Shown here: positions 37,357-46,240 of the stretch, piece after piece
How the letters are laid out: every line of letters begins with the position of its first letter
Position numbering within the stretch: position 1 is the first letter of the stretch
DNA from: Chitinophagaceae bacterium
Lineage (GTDB): Bacteria > Bacteroidota > Bacteroidia > Chitinophagales > Chitinophagaceae
DNA: 64,000 bases
Direction of reading: 5' to 3'
Assembly (NCBI GenBank): GCA_023957155.1
Contig: JAMLHK010000010.1
Span: forward strand, 1 to 64,000
Position numbers and translations under genes: made by a program
Notes under the pieces: model-generated
The model's input: only the letters and a program-made list of their open reading frames with translations
Databases searched by the model: none
Told to the model about the DNA's origin: nothing

Positions 37357-38469
37357 TTATTTTCTAAACCTGTCAATAGACGCTTGCAATTCTTCTTCTG
37401 TTTCAGGTAATTGAGCTTTTAAACCACGTGAAATGCGGGCTTGAATACTTTCAGCAAATGGTTTGAATATTTCGGTATAATTCGCAAAAGCAATTTTATA
37501 ATCTTCATTTGCGTGCAATTCTTTCGCTAAAAGTGTCGCACCTTGCATTGCCAAACTTGTTCCCATTCCCGTAAAGAAACTTGGCGCGTGTGCCGCATCG
37601 CCGACCAAAGCAACACGACCTTTCGTCCAAGTCGGCATATGGATTTGACATACTGCATCAAAAAATATATCATTGGAATGCAATAGCGTATTTAGGATTT
37701 CAGGGATTTTCCAATTCGTGTTATTTTCAAAATTGTCTTTCAAAATTTGCTTTTGCTGTTCTATATTTCTGTAATCCCAATTGAGTTTAGGCGAACGAAA
37801 AATAAATCCGGCGTAACTTACTTCGTTAAACTGATAAATTATTGCCTGTTTATTCAACGCTCTGTAAATTATTCCTGTATTTTTGGGTCTTCCTGTATGT
37901 AGGTTGTCTGCTTCAGTAAAGCCAAAATAAGCACCGAAAAATTGTGAAAAATTCTCTTCATTTCCAAACACTAATTTTCTCACAACAGAGTGTGTGCCAT
38001 CTGCACCAAATACAAAATCAAAATTTCTTTTGTTGCCGTTTTCAAAAGTTACTGCAACATAATCTTCGTACTGAACAAGCGTTTCAATACTGTTATCAAA
38101 CAGAAATTCAACTTCGTTCTTCGGAACAATTTCATAAAGTATATCCAACAAATCGCCACGATGGATTTCAATATCGCCAAGATATTCAGCTTGGTCATTC
38201 AATGAAAACTTCACAAGCGTTTCATCTTGGGCGTTTACAATTTCGTCCGTATGCAAAAATTCTTTCGCTTTAATTTTTTCCAAAATACCCATTTCTTTTG
38301 CCACTTTCAAGGCTTCGCCACGCACATCAATAGGCGAACCACCTTTTCTAAGCTCTTTGCCAAGTTCAATAATCGTTACTTCGTACCCAAATTTGTTTAG
38401 CCAATACGCTAAGGTTAAACCTGCAAAACTTGCACCCGATATTAAAACGTTCTTTTTCATAATTTTCAT
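37357..38469 (-). CDS. FAD-dependent monooxygenase (TetX/PHBH-like)
   Basis: The 370-residue protein starts at 38469 (MKIMKKNVLISGASFAGL); the longer open frame upstream overlaps the divergent AraC gene and is not used. It shows the FAD loop ISGASFAGLTLAYWL, the DG motif FGADGTHSVVRK and the GD motif ALVGDAAHAPSFFTGMG of class A flavoprotein monooxygenases. The nearest well-known relatives hydroxylate aromatics or tetracyclines, but the substrate cannot be read here. It is divergent from an AraC regulator with a 78-bp shared promoter region, so that regulator probably controls it. Confidence 0.85.
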   Translation of the reverse strand: MKIMKKNVLISGASFAGLTLAYWLNKFGYEVTIIELGKELRKGGSPIDVRGEALKVAKEMGILEKIKAKEFLHTDEIVNAQDETLVKFSLNDQAEYLGDIEIHRGDLLDILYEIVPKNEVEFLFDNSIETLVQYEDYVAVTFENGNKRNFDFVFGADGTHSVVRKLVFGNEENFSQFFGAYFGFTEADNLHTGRPKNTGIIYRALNKQAIIYQFNEVSYAGFIFRSPKLNWDYRNIEQQKQILKDNFENNTNWKIPEILNTLLHSNDIFFDAVCQIHMPTWTKGRVALVGDAAHAPSFFTGMGTSLAMQGATLLAKELHANEDYKIAFANYTEIFKPFAESIQARISRGLKAQLPETEEELQASIDRFRK

Positions 38470-38503
38470 TTTATGTCGCAAAATTATATGTACTTTTACG
38501 AAT

Positions 38504-38533
38504 AAAATAGTCAAATAACAAGTAAAAATAGTC
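38504..38533. promoter_or_regulatory. Direct-repeat operator in the divergent promoter
   Basis: AAAATAGTC occurs at 38504-38512 and again at 38525-38533, exactly 21 bp or two helical turns apart. TACGAAT also repeats at 38497-38503 and 38541-38547. Two-turn direct repeats are the usual binding geometry for AraC-family activators, and an AraC gene starts at 38548. Confidence 0.55.
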
Positions 38534-38547
38534 GTAAAATTACGAAT

Positions 38548-39486
38548 ATGAAAATTAATAAAAAGACTCAATACGGAACACGGTTTGAACGGATAATAGG
38601 AAATGACCTTCAAAATATCGAAATAAAATCCATCAAAGCGTATGATTTCTTGCCGGAACTTGCTATACACTTTGGCTCGTACATCGCCAGAAAAAGTTTT
38701 GTCCGACAAACCGCAACGGCAAACGGAATTGAAAACGGAATTAGTTTTCACTTTTACAACATCTTTGAAGATAACGCACAAATTCCCGATAAAAGAAAAA
38801 TAAAAAGATCCAATGAAACGCCTTATGTGCGTGTTTTTCCCGTGGCCATCTCTCAGAAAATTCCTTTTATTAAAGACACACAGGTTACACATCTTTCCGT
38901 TGCTGTTAGCGCTGATTATTTAAAAAACTTTTTGCGCGAAGAAGTAAAACAGTTTCAATTTCTATTTGATAGCAGCAAAATCTTTTTGCTTGAAGAAATT
39001 ATGACTGAAGATATTTTACGAACGGTAAATGACATCGTAAAGCAAGATGAGCCAAGCGCTCTGAAAAGCTTCCACTACAAAATAAAAGCTTTGGAATTAC
39101 TTTTTTATCTATTTCAAAGTCTAAGTAAAAGAGAAAAATCTGTTCATCAAAAACTAAGTGAAAGCGACATAAAATCAATTTACAGAGTGCGAAATAAAAT
39201 AATTGCCTCATTAGAGAAACCAACGCCAATTGCAACATTAAAACAACTTGCAGGAATGAACGAATTGAAAATGCGAAAAATATTTACGCAGGTTTTCGGG
39301 ATGGGAATTTATGATTACTATCAGCACTTGAGAATGAAAGAAGCGGCAAGGCTTTTACGCGATGAAAAATTATCGGTATCGGAAGCAGGTTATCAAATGG
39401 GCTTTGAAAATCTAAGTCATTTCACAAGAGTATTTGAAAAACATATAGGTAAAAAGCCAAAGAAATACAGTGGTGAATTTGAATAA
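38548..39486 (+). CDS. AraC-family transcriptional regulator
   Basis: The 312-residue protein has a variable N-terminal domain and a C-terminal double helix-turn-helix: LKQLAGMNELKMRKIFTQVF and EAGYQMGFENLSHFTRVFEK, followed by HIGKKPKKYS. It is divergent from the FAD monooxygenase and probably regulates it and itself through the repeats between them. Codon use is AT-rich compared with the left half of the window. Confidence 0.9.
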   Translation: MKINKKTQYGTRFERIIGNDLQNIEIKSIKAYDFLPELAIHFGSYIARKSFVRQTATANGIENGISFHFYNIFEDNAQIPDKRKIKRSNETPYVRVFPVAISQKIPFIKDTQVTHLSVAVSADYLKNFLREEVKQFQFLFDSSKIFLLEEIMTEDILRTVNDIVKQDEPSALKSFHYKIKALELLFYLFQSLSKREKSVHQKLSESDIKSIYRVRNKIIASLEKPTPIATLKQLAGMNELKMRKIFTQVFGMGIYDYYQHLRMKEAARLLRDEKLSVSEAGYQMGFENLSHFTRVFEKHIGKKPKKYSGEFE

Positions 39487-39664
39487 AGAAAATTCACAAA
39501 TAGCATAGACGAAAGCCCGTACTGCCAACGATTTCAAAAATCAATCTCACACACTACGCAATAAAAAAGTGATTTTTCATTTCGGTTACAACAACAGTCG
39601 TTTTGGTTACACCTGTTTTTTGAAGTCGGTGCAACTTTGCTGCAACAAATTAAAACAGAAAAAA

Positions 39665-40191
39665 ATGAACATTGTATTAACAGGTTCTCTCGGGAACATC
39701 GGGAAACCACTTACAACAGTTTTGGCAAAAAAGGACATTCGGTAACAGTTATCAGCAGCAATCCCGAAAGGAAAACAGGCATTGAAGTGCTTGGTGCAAA
39801 AGCCGCTATCGGCAGTATGTATGATGCCGGTTTTTTAACGGCAACCCCCAAAGGGGCAGACATCGTTTACCTAATGGAAACGATGGAAGCTGCTGGCGAT
39901 ATGTTTGACAAATCAATTGATTTTATTGAGACTATCAACAAAATCGGGGAAAACTATAAAACAGCAGTTAAACAATCGGGGGTTAAAAAGGTAATCCATT
40001 TGAGCAGTATTGGTGCACATACCGATGAGGGAATTGGCATTCTTATTTTCCACTACAACGTAGAAAGTATTTTGAGACAACTGCCTGATGACGTGGCAAT
40101 CAAATTTATTCGTCCTGTTGGTTTTTACATCAATATGTTTTTGACGAAGGCATTATGTTTTTTGTTTCTCCTAATCAAGTTTTCAGAATAG
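39665..40191 (+). pseudogene. NmrA-like NAD(P)-binding protein relic, frameshifted and truncated
   Basis: ATG 39665 starts MNIVLTGSLGNIGKPLTTVL, an NAD(P)-binding loop. At the A6 run 39727-39732 the frame is lost; adding one A would give KKGHSVTVISSNPERKTGIE, which continues in another frame to FIRPVGFYINMF. Intact proteins are near 290 residues, and about 130 residues are missing from the end. The next codons belong to an AraC gene whose 5' end is also missing, so a deletion has fused the two genes near 40,130-40,145. Confidence 0.75.
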
Positions 40192-40838
40192 CGCCCGAAC
40201 CGACAAAAGCAGAGCGTTCAGGTTGGATGTTGCTTGTTCATCCTGATTTCATTTGGAACACATCACTTGCAAAAATAATTAAGCAATACGAGTTTTTCGA
40301 ATATGCCGTGAACGAAGCATTATTTCTTTCAGAAAAAGAAGAAAAAACACTCAACGGAATTATAGAGAACATTCAGCAAGAATATCAATCTAACATTGAT
40401 AAATTCAGCAAGCAAATCATCATTTCGCATATTGAAGCATTGCTTAACTATTCCGAACGTTTTTATAATCGTCAATTCATCACAAGAGAAAAAGCCAGTC
40501 ATCAAATTTTAGAACGGTTGGAAAAATTATTGAGTGATTATTTTAATAGTGATGAGTTGATTTCAAAAGGGTTGCCGACAGTTCAATATGTTGCCAATAA
40601 ACTAAACGTTTCGCCAGGTTATTTAGGTAATCTATTAAGAGTGCTGACAGGGCAAAATACACAGCAGCACATTCACGACAAGCTGATTGAAAAAGCCAAG
40701 GAAAAATTATCTACATCAGACCTTTCAATAAGTGAAATTGCTTACGAATTGGGCTTTGAACACTCGCAGGCTTTCAGTCGGCTTTTCAAAAGCAAAACCA
40801 ATCAACCGCCTTTGAAATTTAGACAATCCTTCAACTGA
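40155..40838 (+). CDS. AraC-family regulator, 5'-truncated
   Basis: The frame includes MFFVSPNQVFRIAP, the last strands of an AraC-type cupin sensor, then a helical linker and the double helix-turn-helix (VQYVANKLNVSPGYLGNLLR and ISEIAYELGFEHSQAFSRLF). Upstream of the ATG the same frame reads DEGI, typical of the preceding cupin strand, and then runs into NmrA sequence. About 60-70 N-terminal residues are missing. The DNA-binding half is intact and could still be made from ATG 40155. Confidence 0.7.
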   Translation: MFFVSPNQVFRIAPEPTKAERSGWMLLVHPDFIWNTSLAKIIKQYEFFEYAVNEALFLSEKEEKTLNGIIENIQQEYQSNIDKFSKQIIISHIEALLNYSERFYNRQFITREKASHQILERLEKLLSDYFNSDELISKGLPTVQYVANKLNVSPGYLGNLLRVLTGQNTQQHIHDKLIEKAKEKLSTSDLSISEIAYELGFEHSQAFSRLFKSKTNQPPLKFRQSFN

Positions 40839-40980
40839 CAGATGACAAACAACGAAAGAAAAAGATGGGTGATGTCATATAGATTTTTCGAGAACCACGA
40901 TTAGTCCAATAACCACTCTTTTTAGTCCTTTCCTGTGTTATTAAGCGTTGCTTTCTGTGCACTTAATAAAATTAAAGATT

Positions 40981-41383
40981 ATGCCACGTGCACCGAAGTG
41001 GGTATTTGATGTTGCTGAACGTCTGTTGCCAAAATTACCATTGATGGAAGTTGCTAATACGGAATTTCTATCACACACCGATAAGAAGATCCGTTTAAAA
41101 GTGGGTGATAAAATCAACAACAACCGGTCAGGAGCATTCAGATACTATGATAAATCGGCAGAAAAATTTGTGATTTTTGGCGATGAGACTTCCTTGGGAC
41201 TTACCCGTTCTTTTCTTCCTGTGTTAAAAAAAACAAACATCGGTTTCAATTCTATTTTGAATTAGACGAAGAAAAAAACTGTTTCAATTATTAGGCTTGG
41301 AAAACTGCACCGTATTTTCGAAAAACGGCTCATTCAGAAACGCAGAATGGATAGGCGATTTTGCCTGTTTTAAAATGACCTGA
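40981..41383 (+). pseudogene. Relic of a siderophore-interacting (FAD-binding) protein gene
   Basis: MPRAPKWVFDVAERLLPKLP is the typical N-terminus of this ferric-siderophore-reductase-like family. After KKIRLK the sequence jumps to VGDKINNNRSGAFRYYDKSA, losing about 45 codons of the FAD domain. The first frame stops at 41265, but LLGLENCTVFSKNGSFRNAE in another frame continues to TGA 41381-41383. The last 60-70 codons are missing. The gene has an internal deletion, a frameshift and a lost end. Confidence 0.7.
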
Positions 41384-41464
41384 TTTACGAAACACCGTTT
41401 TACCTGAAAGCAGGAATTAAAATGTCCAATACCGCAACTTACAAACTTGCACCAGTAGGATTTT

Positions 41465-41606
41465 TCGTACAAGCGTTGGGGTAACAAAAGATGGAAATAG
41501 AATAGCCAGCCTTTTAATGAGTTGGAATGGGAAAATCATAATCACATTTCAGGACGACATTACCTATGATATTACGAATGACAATGAGCCCAAAGACGAC
41601 TTGTGA
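41465..41606 (+). pseudogene. Unassigned C-terminal coding fragment
   Basis: One frame reads TSVGVTKDGNRIASLLMSWN and continues [16 protein letters not shown] to TGA at 41604-41606. It looks like the end of a protein but has no start and no family I recognise. It follows the siderophore-protein relic directly. Confidence 0.35.
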
Positions 41607-41688
41607 CTTTTACATAAAAATTTGCGAAACCAAAAGGTTGCGCGTATATTTGCAACCGGTTAGTTTCTTTAATATTAATACAAACGAA

Positions 41689-42009
41689 ATGAGAAGGGAT
41701 ATTTTTCAAGCCATTGCCGACCCGACAAGACGGGCAATCATTGCGCTAATTGCATTACAGGCTATGACACCAAACGCCATCGCCAACAATTTCGATACAA
41801 CACGGCAAGCTGTTTCAAAACATTTACGCATTTTGACAGAATGTGAACTTGTAAAACAGGAACAGAAAGGCAGAGAAATATATTACTCTCTTGAAATAGA
41901 CAAAATGAAAGAAATTGACAAGTGGCTTGAACAGTTTCGTAAAATTTGGGAAACACGTTTCGACCAGCTTGACAACCTGTTAGCAACAATTAAAAAACAA
42001 AAAAAATGA
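41689..42009 (+). CDS. ArsR-family winged-helix regulator
   Basis: The 106-residue protein starts at 41689 ([20 protein letters not shown]), the usual start of the HTH_20 ArsR subgroup; the open frame upstream is ignored. The recognition helix is [14 protein letters not shown], and no metal-binding cysteine pair is present. It overlaps the SRPBCC gene by 4 bp (ATGA). This ArsR plus AHSA1-type SRPBCC pair is a recurrent operon in Bacteroidota. Confidence 0.9.
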   Translation: MRRDIFQAIADPTRRAIIALIALQAMTPNAIANNFDTTRQAVSKHLRILTECELVKQEQKGREIYYSLEIDKMKEIDKWLEQFRKIWETRFDQLDNLLATIKKQKK

Positions 42010-42506
42010 ACAGCAATTTAACATTCGACTTCACCGTCAACAAAGAAACCAACACGGTAAACGTAACGCGAGAATTTGCCGCCGACCTTGAATTGGTATG
42101 GGAGGCGTGGACAAATCCCGAAATTCTGGACCAATGGTGGGCGCCGAAACCTTATCGCTCTGAAACCAAATATATGCACTTCGAAGTAGGCGGACGAAGG
42201 TTTTATGCAATGGTTAGTCCAGAAGGACAAAAAGGGTGGGCCATTCAGAAATACACGTCCATTAGTCCAAAAACCAATTTCAAATTTTTGAACGCTTTTG
42301 CAGACGAAGATGAAAATCCTGATCTACCCGGTTCTGATTGGGATTTGACCTTCAGCGAGCTAAACGGCACTACAACTGTTCATATCTCTATTTATAATGA
42401 ATCCCGGGAGAGAATGGAGAAGATGATTGCTATGGGCTTCAAAGAAGGATTTACCATGACCTTAAATGACCTTGACACATTATTATCAACATTAAAAAGT
42501 AAATAA
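42006..42506 (+). CDS. SRPBCC (AHSA1-type) domain protein
   Basis: The 166-residue protein has the START-like helix-grip pattern: [20 protein letters not shown], then DQWWAPKPY, and a C-terminal helix [20 protein letters not shown]. These small proteins bind hydrophobic ligands. The first half is nearly identical to that of the next gene, so the two arose by tandem duplication. Confidence 0.88.
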   Translation: MNSNLTFDFTVNKETNTVNVTREFAADLELVWEAWTNPEILDQWWAPKPYRSETKYMHFEVGGRRFYAMVSPEGQKGWAIQKYTSISPKTNFKFLNAFADEDENPDLPGSDWDLTFSELNGTTTVHISIYNESRERMEKMIAMGFKEGFTMTLNDLDTLLSTLKSK

Positions 42507-42507
42507 A

Positions 42508-43485
42508 ATGAAACCGGCATTATTATTTGACTTCTTAGTCAACAAAGAAAACCACACGGTAAATGTGAAACGTGAATTTGCTGCAAACCTTGAATTGGTT
42601 TGGGAAGCGTGGACAAGCCCCGAAATTCTTGACCAATGGTGGGCACCAAAACCATACAAGACCAGAACAAAGTCAATGGATTTTAGAGAGGGCGGAATGT
42701 GGCTTTACGAAATGTTTAATACAGAAAAAGGGAAACAGGACGACTGTCATTGGTGCAAAAACGACTATCACAAGATAGTGCATCAGAAACAATTTTCGGG
42801 TTTAGACGCTTTTTGTGATGAGAACGGCACGGTTAATACCGATATGCCTAGAACATTGTGGACAAACACCTTTACCGAGAACGCAGGAACAACAACCGTA
42901 AACATTATAGCAAAATATGAAAGCCTTGCTGATCTTGAAAAAATAATTGAAATGGGTTTTAAAGAGGGCTTTACAATGGCTCTTGAAAACCTTGACCAAT
43001 ACATAGCGGCACAGTTCAAACTTCGTAAACAAAATAAATCAAACAATATGGCAAGAGTATCAACTTATGTAAACTTTCAGGGAAATACTGAAGAAGCATT
43101 TTTGTTTTACAAAAAGGTTTTCAAAACAGCATTTATCGGTAAAGGCATTCAACGTTTTGGCGATATTCCTGCAAGCTCAGAACATAAGCCTGTTGCCGAT
43201 GAAGTAAAGAAAATGGTGTTGCACGTGGAATTGCCAATTACGGGAAACCATATTTTAATGGGAACAGATGCACCCAAGGAAATGGGTTTTACTTTGACCC
43301 AAGGAAACAATATGCACATTTGCATTGAACCCGAAACAAGAGAAGAAGCTGACAGATTGTTTAACGAACTTTCGGCAGGCGGAAAGGTTACAATGCCAAT
43401 GGCAGAGATGTTTTTTGGCGCCTACTTCGGAGAATTTTCCGATAAATACGGAATCAACTGGATGATTAACTTTCAACGAAAATAA
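42508..43485 (+). CDS. Fused SRPBCC and PhnB-like VOC protein
   Basis: Residues 1-170 repeat the SRPBCC domain of the gene before it. Residues 181-325, from an internal ATG at 43048 (MARVSTYVNFQGNTEEAFLF), form a PhnB/glyoxalase-like VOC domain. The linker (KLRKQNKSNN) reads like an intergenic spacer, and a TAA at 43035 lies one frame away. The fusion therefore seems to come from a small indel that removed the first gene's stop. Both domains are complete. Confidence 0.8.
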   Translation: MKPALLFDFLVNKENHTVNVKREFAANLELVWEAWTSPEILDQWWAPKPYKTRTKSMDFREGGMWLYEMFNTEKGKQDDCHWCKNDYHKIVHQKQFSGLDAFCDENGTVNTDMPRTLWTNTFTENAGTTTVNIIAKYESLADLEKIIEMGFKEGFTMALENLDQYIAAQFKLRKQNKSNNMARVSTYVNFQGNTEEAFLFYKKVFKTAFIGKGIQRFGDIPASSEHKPVADEVKKMVLHVELPITGNHILMGTDAPKEMGFTLTQGNNMHICIEPETREEADRLFNELSAGGKVTMPMAEMFFGAYFGEFSDKYGINWMINFQRK

Positions 43486-43490
43486 CCACT

Positions 43491-43604
43491 ATGAAACGAG
43501 ATAAAATTATCGGCTTTGTTTTACTGCCAATCGTAGTAGGAATAATACTCGCAGTATCCTATATCTACAACCAAAAACTACATTTGAAAAACATAAAAAG
43601 CTAA
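43491..43604 (+). pseudogene. Small membrane ORF, possible DoxX-like relic
   Basis: The 37-residue frame MKRDKIIGFVLLPIVVGIIL continues to SYIYNQKLHLKNIKS. MKRDKII is a common start of DoxX-like proteins, and the rest looks like a last membrane helix and tail, so an internal deletion would explain it. It could also be a genuine small membrane protein. Confidence 0.35.
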
Positions 43605-43609
43605 ACATT

Positions 43610-43681
43610 ATGTCCTTTCAAGCTTACATCAACAACATTCAAAAGAAAACAGGTAAAACGCCCGATGATTTCAAAAAATAA
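43610..43681 (+). pseudogene. N-terminal relic of a DUF4287 protein
   Basis: ATG 43610 starts MSFQAYINNIQKKTGKTPDD, the very conserved N-terminus of DUF4287 proteins, then meets TAA at 43679. The following sequence belongs to the next gene (DUF6273), whose ATG at 43665 lies inside this frame. About 50 codons or more are lost at the junction. Confidence 0.7.
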
Positions 43682-44255
43682 CATCCTAACCTTTGGGGCA
43701 TATCATTGGCGGATACTCGATGTAAAAGAAGATACGGCCCTTGTTATTACCAAAGATATTGTAGAGCTACGTTGGTATTATAATAAATTTGAGGAGATTA
43801 CCTGGGCTGATTGCGAAATAAGAAACTATTTAGACCATGAATTTTATAATTCATTCAGCGAAGATGAAAAGAAAAATATTCTTACCGTAACAAACGAAAA
43901 TAATCATAATCCATGGTTTTCAACAGAGGGTGGGAATCAGACTATTGATAAAATATTTTTGCTAGGTCTTGACGAGGTTTGTGCTTATTTTGGCGATAGC
44001 CGGGAAAAACTGTGGAACAAAAGTGCTCAGAGGTGGCAAATAGAGGACGAAAACAACTGCTTTCTGCAGGCAAAATATGAAAATGAATTTCATTGGTGGA
44101 GGTTAAGGTCTCCCGGGTATTACAGTCGGACTTCTGCAAGTGTGAGTAAAAATGGCTGTGTTTATGTTCGTGGAAATGGTGTCTATGGCAAACCTAAAGA
44201 CAGTGGCGGAATCCGACCGGCTTTACATTTAAAAATTTCAGGTTTAACATTTTAA
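43665..44255 (+). CDS. DUF6273 domain protein
   Basis: The 196-residue protein has the family pattern: FGAYHWRILDVKEDTALVIT, WADCEIRNYLDHEFYNSFSE, and WWRLRSPGYYSRTSASVSKN with a C-terminal GGIRPALHL. Such domains are seen in surface or phage-like proteins of gut bacteria, and their role is unknown. The first codons come from the DUF4287 relic junction, so the native start may have been lost. Confidence 0.7.
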   Translation: MISKNNILTFGAYHWRILDVKEDTALVITKDIVELRWYYNKFEEITWADCEIRNYLDHEFYNSFSEDEKKNILTVTNENNHNPWFSTEGGNQTIDKIFLLGLDEVCAYFGDSREKLWNKSAQRWQIEDENNCFLQAKYENEFHWWRLRSPGYYSRTSASVSKNGCVYVRGNGVYGKPKDSGGIRPALHLKISGLTF

Positions 44256-44277
44256 TTCCCCTTTATTTTATAAAAAA

Positions 44278-44308
44278 AGACCAATTGGTTTATTTTCTCA
44301 TATCTTTG
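44278..44308 (+). promoter_or_regulatory. Operator and promoter of the TetR gene
   Basis: AGACCAATTGGTTTATTTT begins at 44278 and contains a perfect 10-bp palindrome, ACCAATTGGT (44280-44289). TATCTTTG at 44301-44308 fits the -7 consensus TAnnTTTG. A related sequence, GACCGAGTGGTTTATTTT, starts at 44941 just before the acetyltransferase gene, so TetR probably represses both. Confidence 0.6.
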
Positions 44309-44330
44309 TCTTCGAAATTGAATCTTAACT

Positions 44331-44921
44331 ATGTCAAAAGCAGAAAACACCAAGCAATTCATCGTTGAAAAAACAGCCGTTGTTTTCAATACAAAAGGCT
44401 ATGTCGGTACTTCAATGAATGATATTATGAGTGCAACAGGGCTTTCAAAAGGCTGCATATATGGTAACTTTGAGAATAAAGATGAAGTTGCATTAGCTGC
44501 TTTTGACTACAATCACGGCAAGGTTAATGAATACATGAAGTCAAAAATTTTGGCAACAGAAAATTCCATTGAGCGTTTGTTGATTTATCCGAATACCTAC
44601 CGTAATTATTTCAGGCTTCCGTTCCTGCACGCAGGTTGCCCGATTTTAAACACAGCAACCGAAGCCGATGATACGCATCCCCGGTTGAAAGAGAGAGCAA
44701 GTGCCGCTCTTGCTTTTTGGAAAAAATCAATTGAAAACCAAATAAAGCGTGGCATTTCCCGAAACGAAATAAAAGCAGACACGAACCCGACAGAAATTGC
44801 AGTCATAATGATTTCAATGATTGAAGGTGCATTTATGCAGGCAAAAGTAACAGGTAAAACTACCGAATTGAAAATTGCAATGAATTATTTAGAAAAAATG
44901 ATACAAAACTTGAGATACTGA
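44331..44921 (+). CDS. TetR-family transcriptional regulator
   Basis: The 196-residue protein has the N-terminal helix-turn-helix (SMNDIMSATGLSKGCIYGNF, about residues 28-47) and a helical ligand domain with HAGCPILNTATEADD near residue 103, typical of the TetR_C_6/YxaF-like subgroup. Its likely targets are its own promoter and the GNAT-SDR-DinB group downstream. Confidence 0.9.
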   Translation: MSKAENTKQFIVEKTAVVFNTKGYVGTSMNDIMSATGLSKGCIYGNFENKDEVALAAFDYNHGKVNEYMKSKILATENSIERLLIYPNTYRNYFRLPFLHAGCPILNTATEADDTHPRLKERASAALAFWKKSIENQIKRGISRNEIKADTNPTEIAVIMISMIEGAFMQAKVTGKTTELKIAMNYLEKMIQNLRY

Positions 44922-44940
44922 TTTTTTTTAATCAGAAACA

Positions 44941-44958
44941 GACCGAGTGGTTTATTTT
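44941..44958 (+). promoter_or_regulatory. Second TetR-type operator
   Basis: GACCGAGTGGTTTATTTT matches the operator before the TetR gene at 15 of 18 positions. It is 22 bp upstream of the acetyltransferase start at 44980 and 20 bp past the TetR stop codon. Confidence 0.5.
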
Positions 44959-44979
44959 ATTATAGATAACAAAAATACC

Positions 44980-45453
44980 ATGAAACTACATCCTGAAATT
45001 ACAATTCTTACCTACCAAAAAGCGTATGCGCCATATTTTGAAATGCTCAATAGGGAATGGATAGAAGAAAGCTACCATATTGAGGAAGTGGATATTCAGC
45101 AATTTCAAAACCCCGAAATGTCCATAGTAAAAAATGGTGGAGAGATTTTTTTTGCCAAACTCAGGGATGAAATTATTGGCACAGTCGCATTGAAGAAAAA
45201 TCATAATACTTTTGAGCTAAGCAAATTAGCTGTAAGTAAAAACAACAGAGGTTTAGGAGCCGGTGAAATGCTTTGCAGGGCTTTAATAGACAAAGCAAGA
45301 AATATTGGCATAAAGAAACTCGTACTTTATTCTAACTCAAAGCAAAATGCAGCCCTCAACTTATATCGAAAACTTGGCTTTGTTGAAGTTGAGTTAGAGC
45401 CAGTTCCTTGGGAACGTGTCAATGTGAAAATGGAACTGACTTTGAAAGAGTAG
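44980..45453 (+). CDS. GNAT-family acetyltransferase
   Basis: The start at 44980 (MKLHPEITILTYQ) is preferred to one 33 bp upstream. The 157-residue protein shows the acetyl-CoA loop VSKNNRGLGAGEMLCRAL and the final LYSNSKQNAALNLYRKLGFV. The substrate is unknown. It probably begins a TetR-controlled transcript with the SDR and DinB genes. Confidence 0.88.
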   Translation: MKLHPEITILTYQKAYAPYFEMLNREWIEESYHIEEVDIQQFQNPEMSIVKNGGEIFFAKLRDEIIGTVALKKNHNTFELSKLAVSKNNRGLGAGEMLCRALIDKARNIGIKKLVLYSNSKQNAALNLYRKLGFVEVELEPVPWERVNVKMELTLKE

Positions 45454-45478
45454 AATCATCTTATGAAATAACGAAAAT

Positions 45479-46222
45479 ATGAAAACAATATTGATAACAG
45501 GAGCAAGTCGTGGTATTGGAGCAGCAACGGCATTATTAGCTGCAAAAGAAAACTATGCCGTAGTTGTGAATTATAACAAAAACAAAAATGCGGCTGATAC
45601 AGTTGTTTCGCAAATACAAAATGAAGGAGGTACAGCCGTTGCTATACAGGCAGACATAACAAAGGAGCAAGATGTTGTAAAGCTATTTAGCGAAACCAAA
45701 CGTGTTTTTGGTAATTTGGATATCCTTATCAATAATGCAGGTATCCTCGAGCGTCAAATGAAATTTGAATCAATGAATATGGAGCGCATCAGCCATATTT
45801 TCAAAACAAATGTCTTTGCCCAATTTCTCTGCACACAGGAAGCCATTAAACAAATGGCTTTGAGTAAAGGCGGTAATGGAGGAGTGATTGTAAATGTATC
45901 TTCTTTAGCGTCAAAATCGGGAGCGCCCGGTGAATATATTGATTATGCCTCGGCTAAAGGCGCAATAGATACTTTCACTATCGGTCTTTCCAAAGAAGTT
46001 GCCAATGAAGGCATTAGAGTAAATGCGGTACGTCCGGCATTTATCTACACAGATATTCATTCAGACGGAGGTGAGCCTGACAGAATAAAAAGGATTCAAG
46101 ATACAATCCCCTTAAAAAGAGGCGGACATCCAAAAGAGGTTGCCGAAGCTATTTTATGGCTTGCCTCGGAAAAATCGTCTTATTGTACAGGAGTTTTTAT
46201 AGATATTAGCGGAGGAAAATAA
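45479..46222 (+). CDS. Short-chain dehydrogenase/reductase
   Basis: The 247-residue classical SDR has the cofactor loop TGASRGIG, NNAG, serine in VNVSSLASKSG, YASAKG (Tyr-x-x-x-Lys) and a PAFIYTDI tail. Motifs favour NADP(H). It resembles FabG-like or glucose-dehydrogenase-like oxidoreductases, and the substrate cannot be told. Confidence 0.9.
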   Translation: MKTILITGASRGIGAATALLAAKENYAVVVNYNKNKNAADTVVSQIQNEGGTAVAIQADITKEQDVVKLFSETKRVFGNLDILINNAGILERQMKFESMNMERISHIFKTNVFAQFLCTQEAIKQMALSKGGNGGVIVNVSSLASKSGAPGEYIDYASAKGAIDTFTIGLSKEVANEGIRVNAVRPAFIYTDIHSDGGEPDRIKRIQDTIPLKRGGHPKEVAEAILWLASEKSSYCTGVFIDISGGK

Positions 46223-46240
46223 CGGTAAACGCAAAATAGT

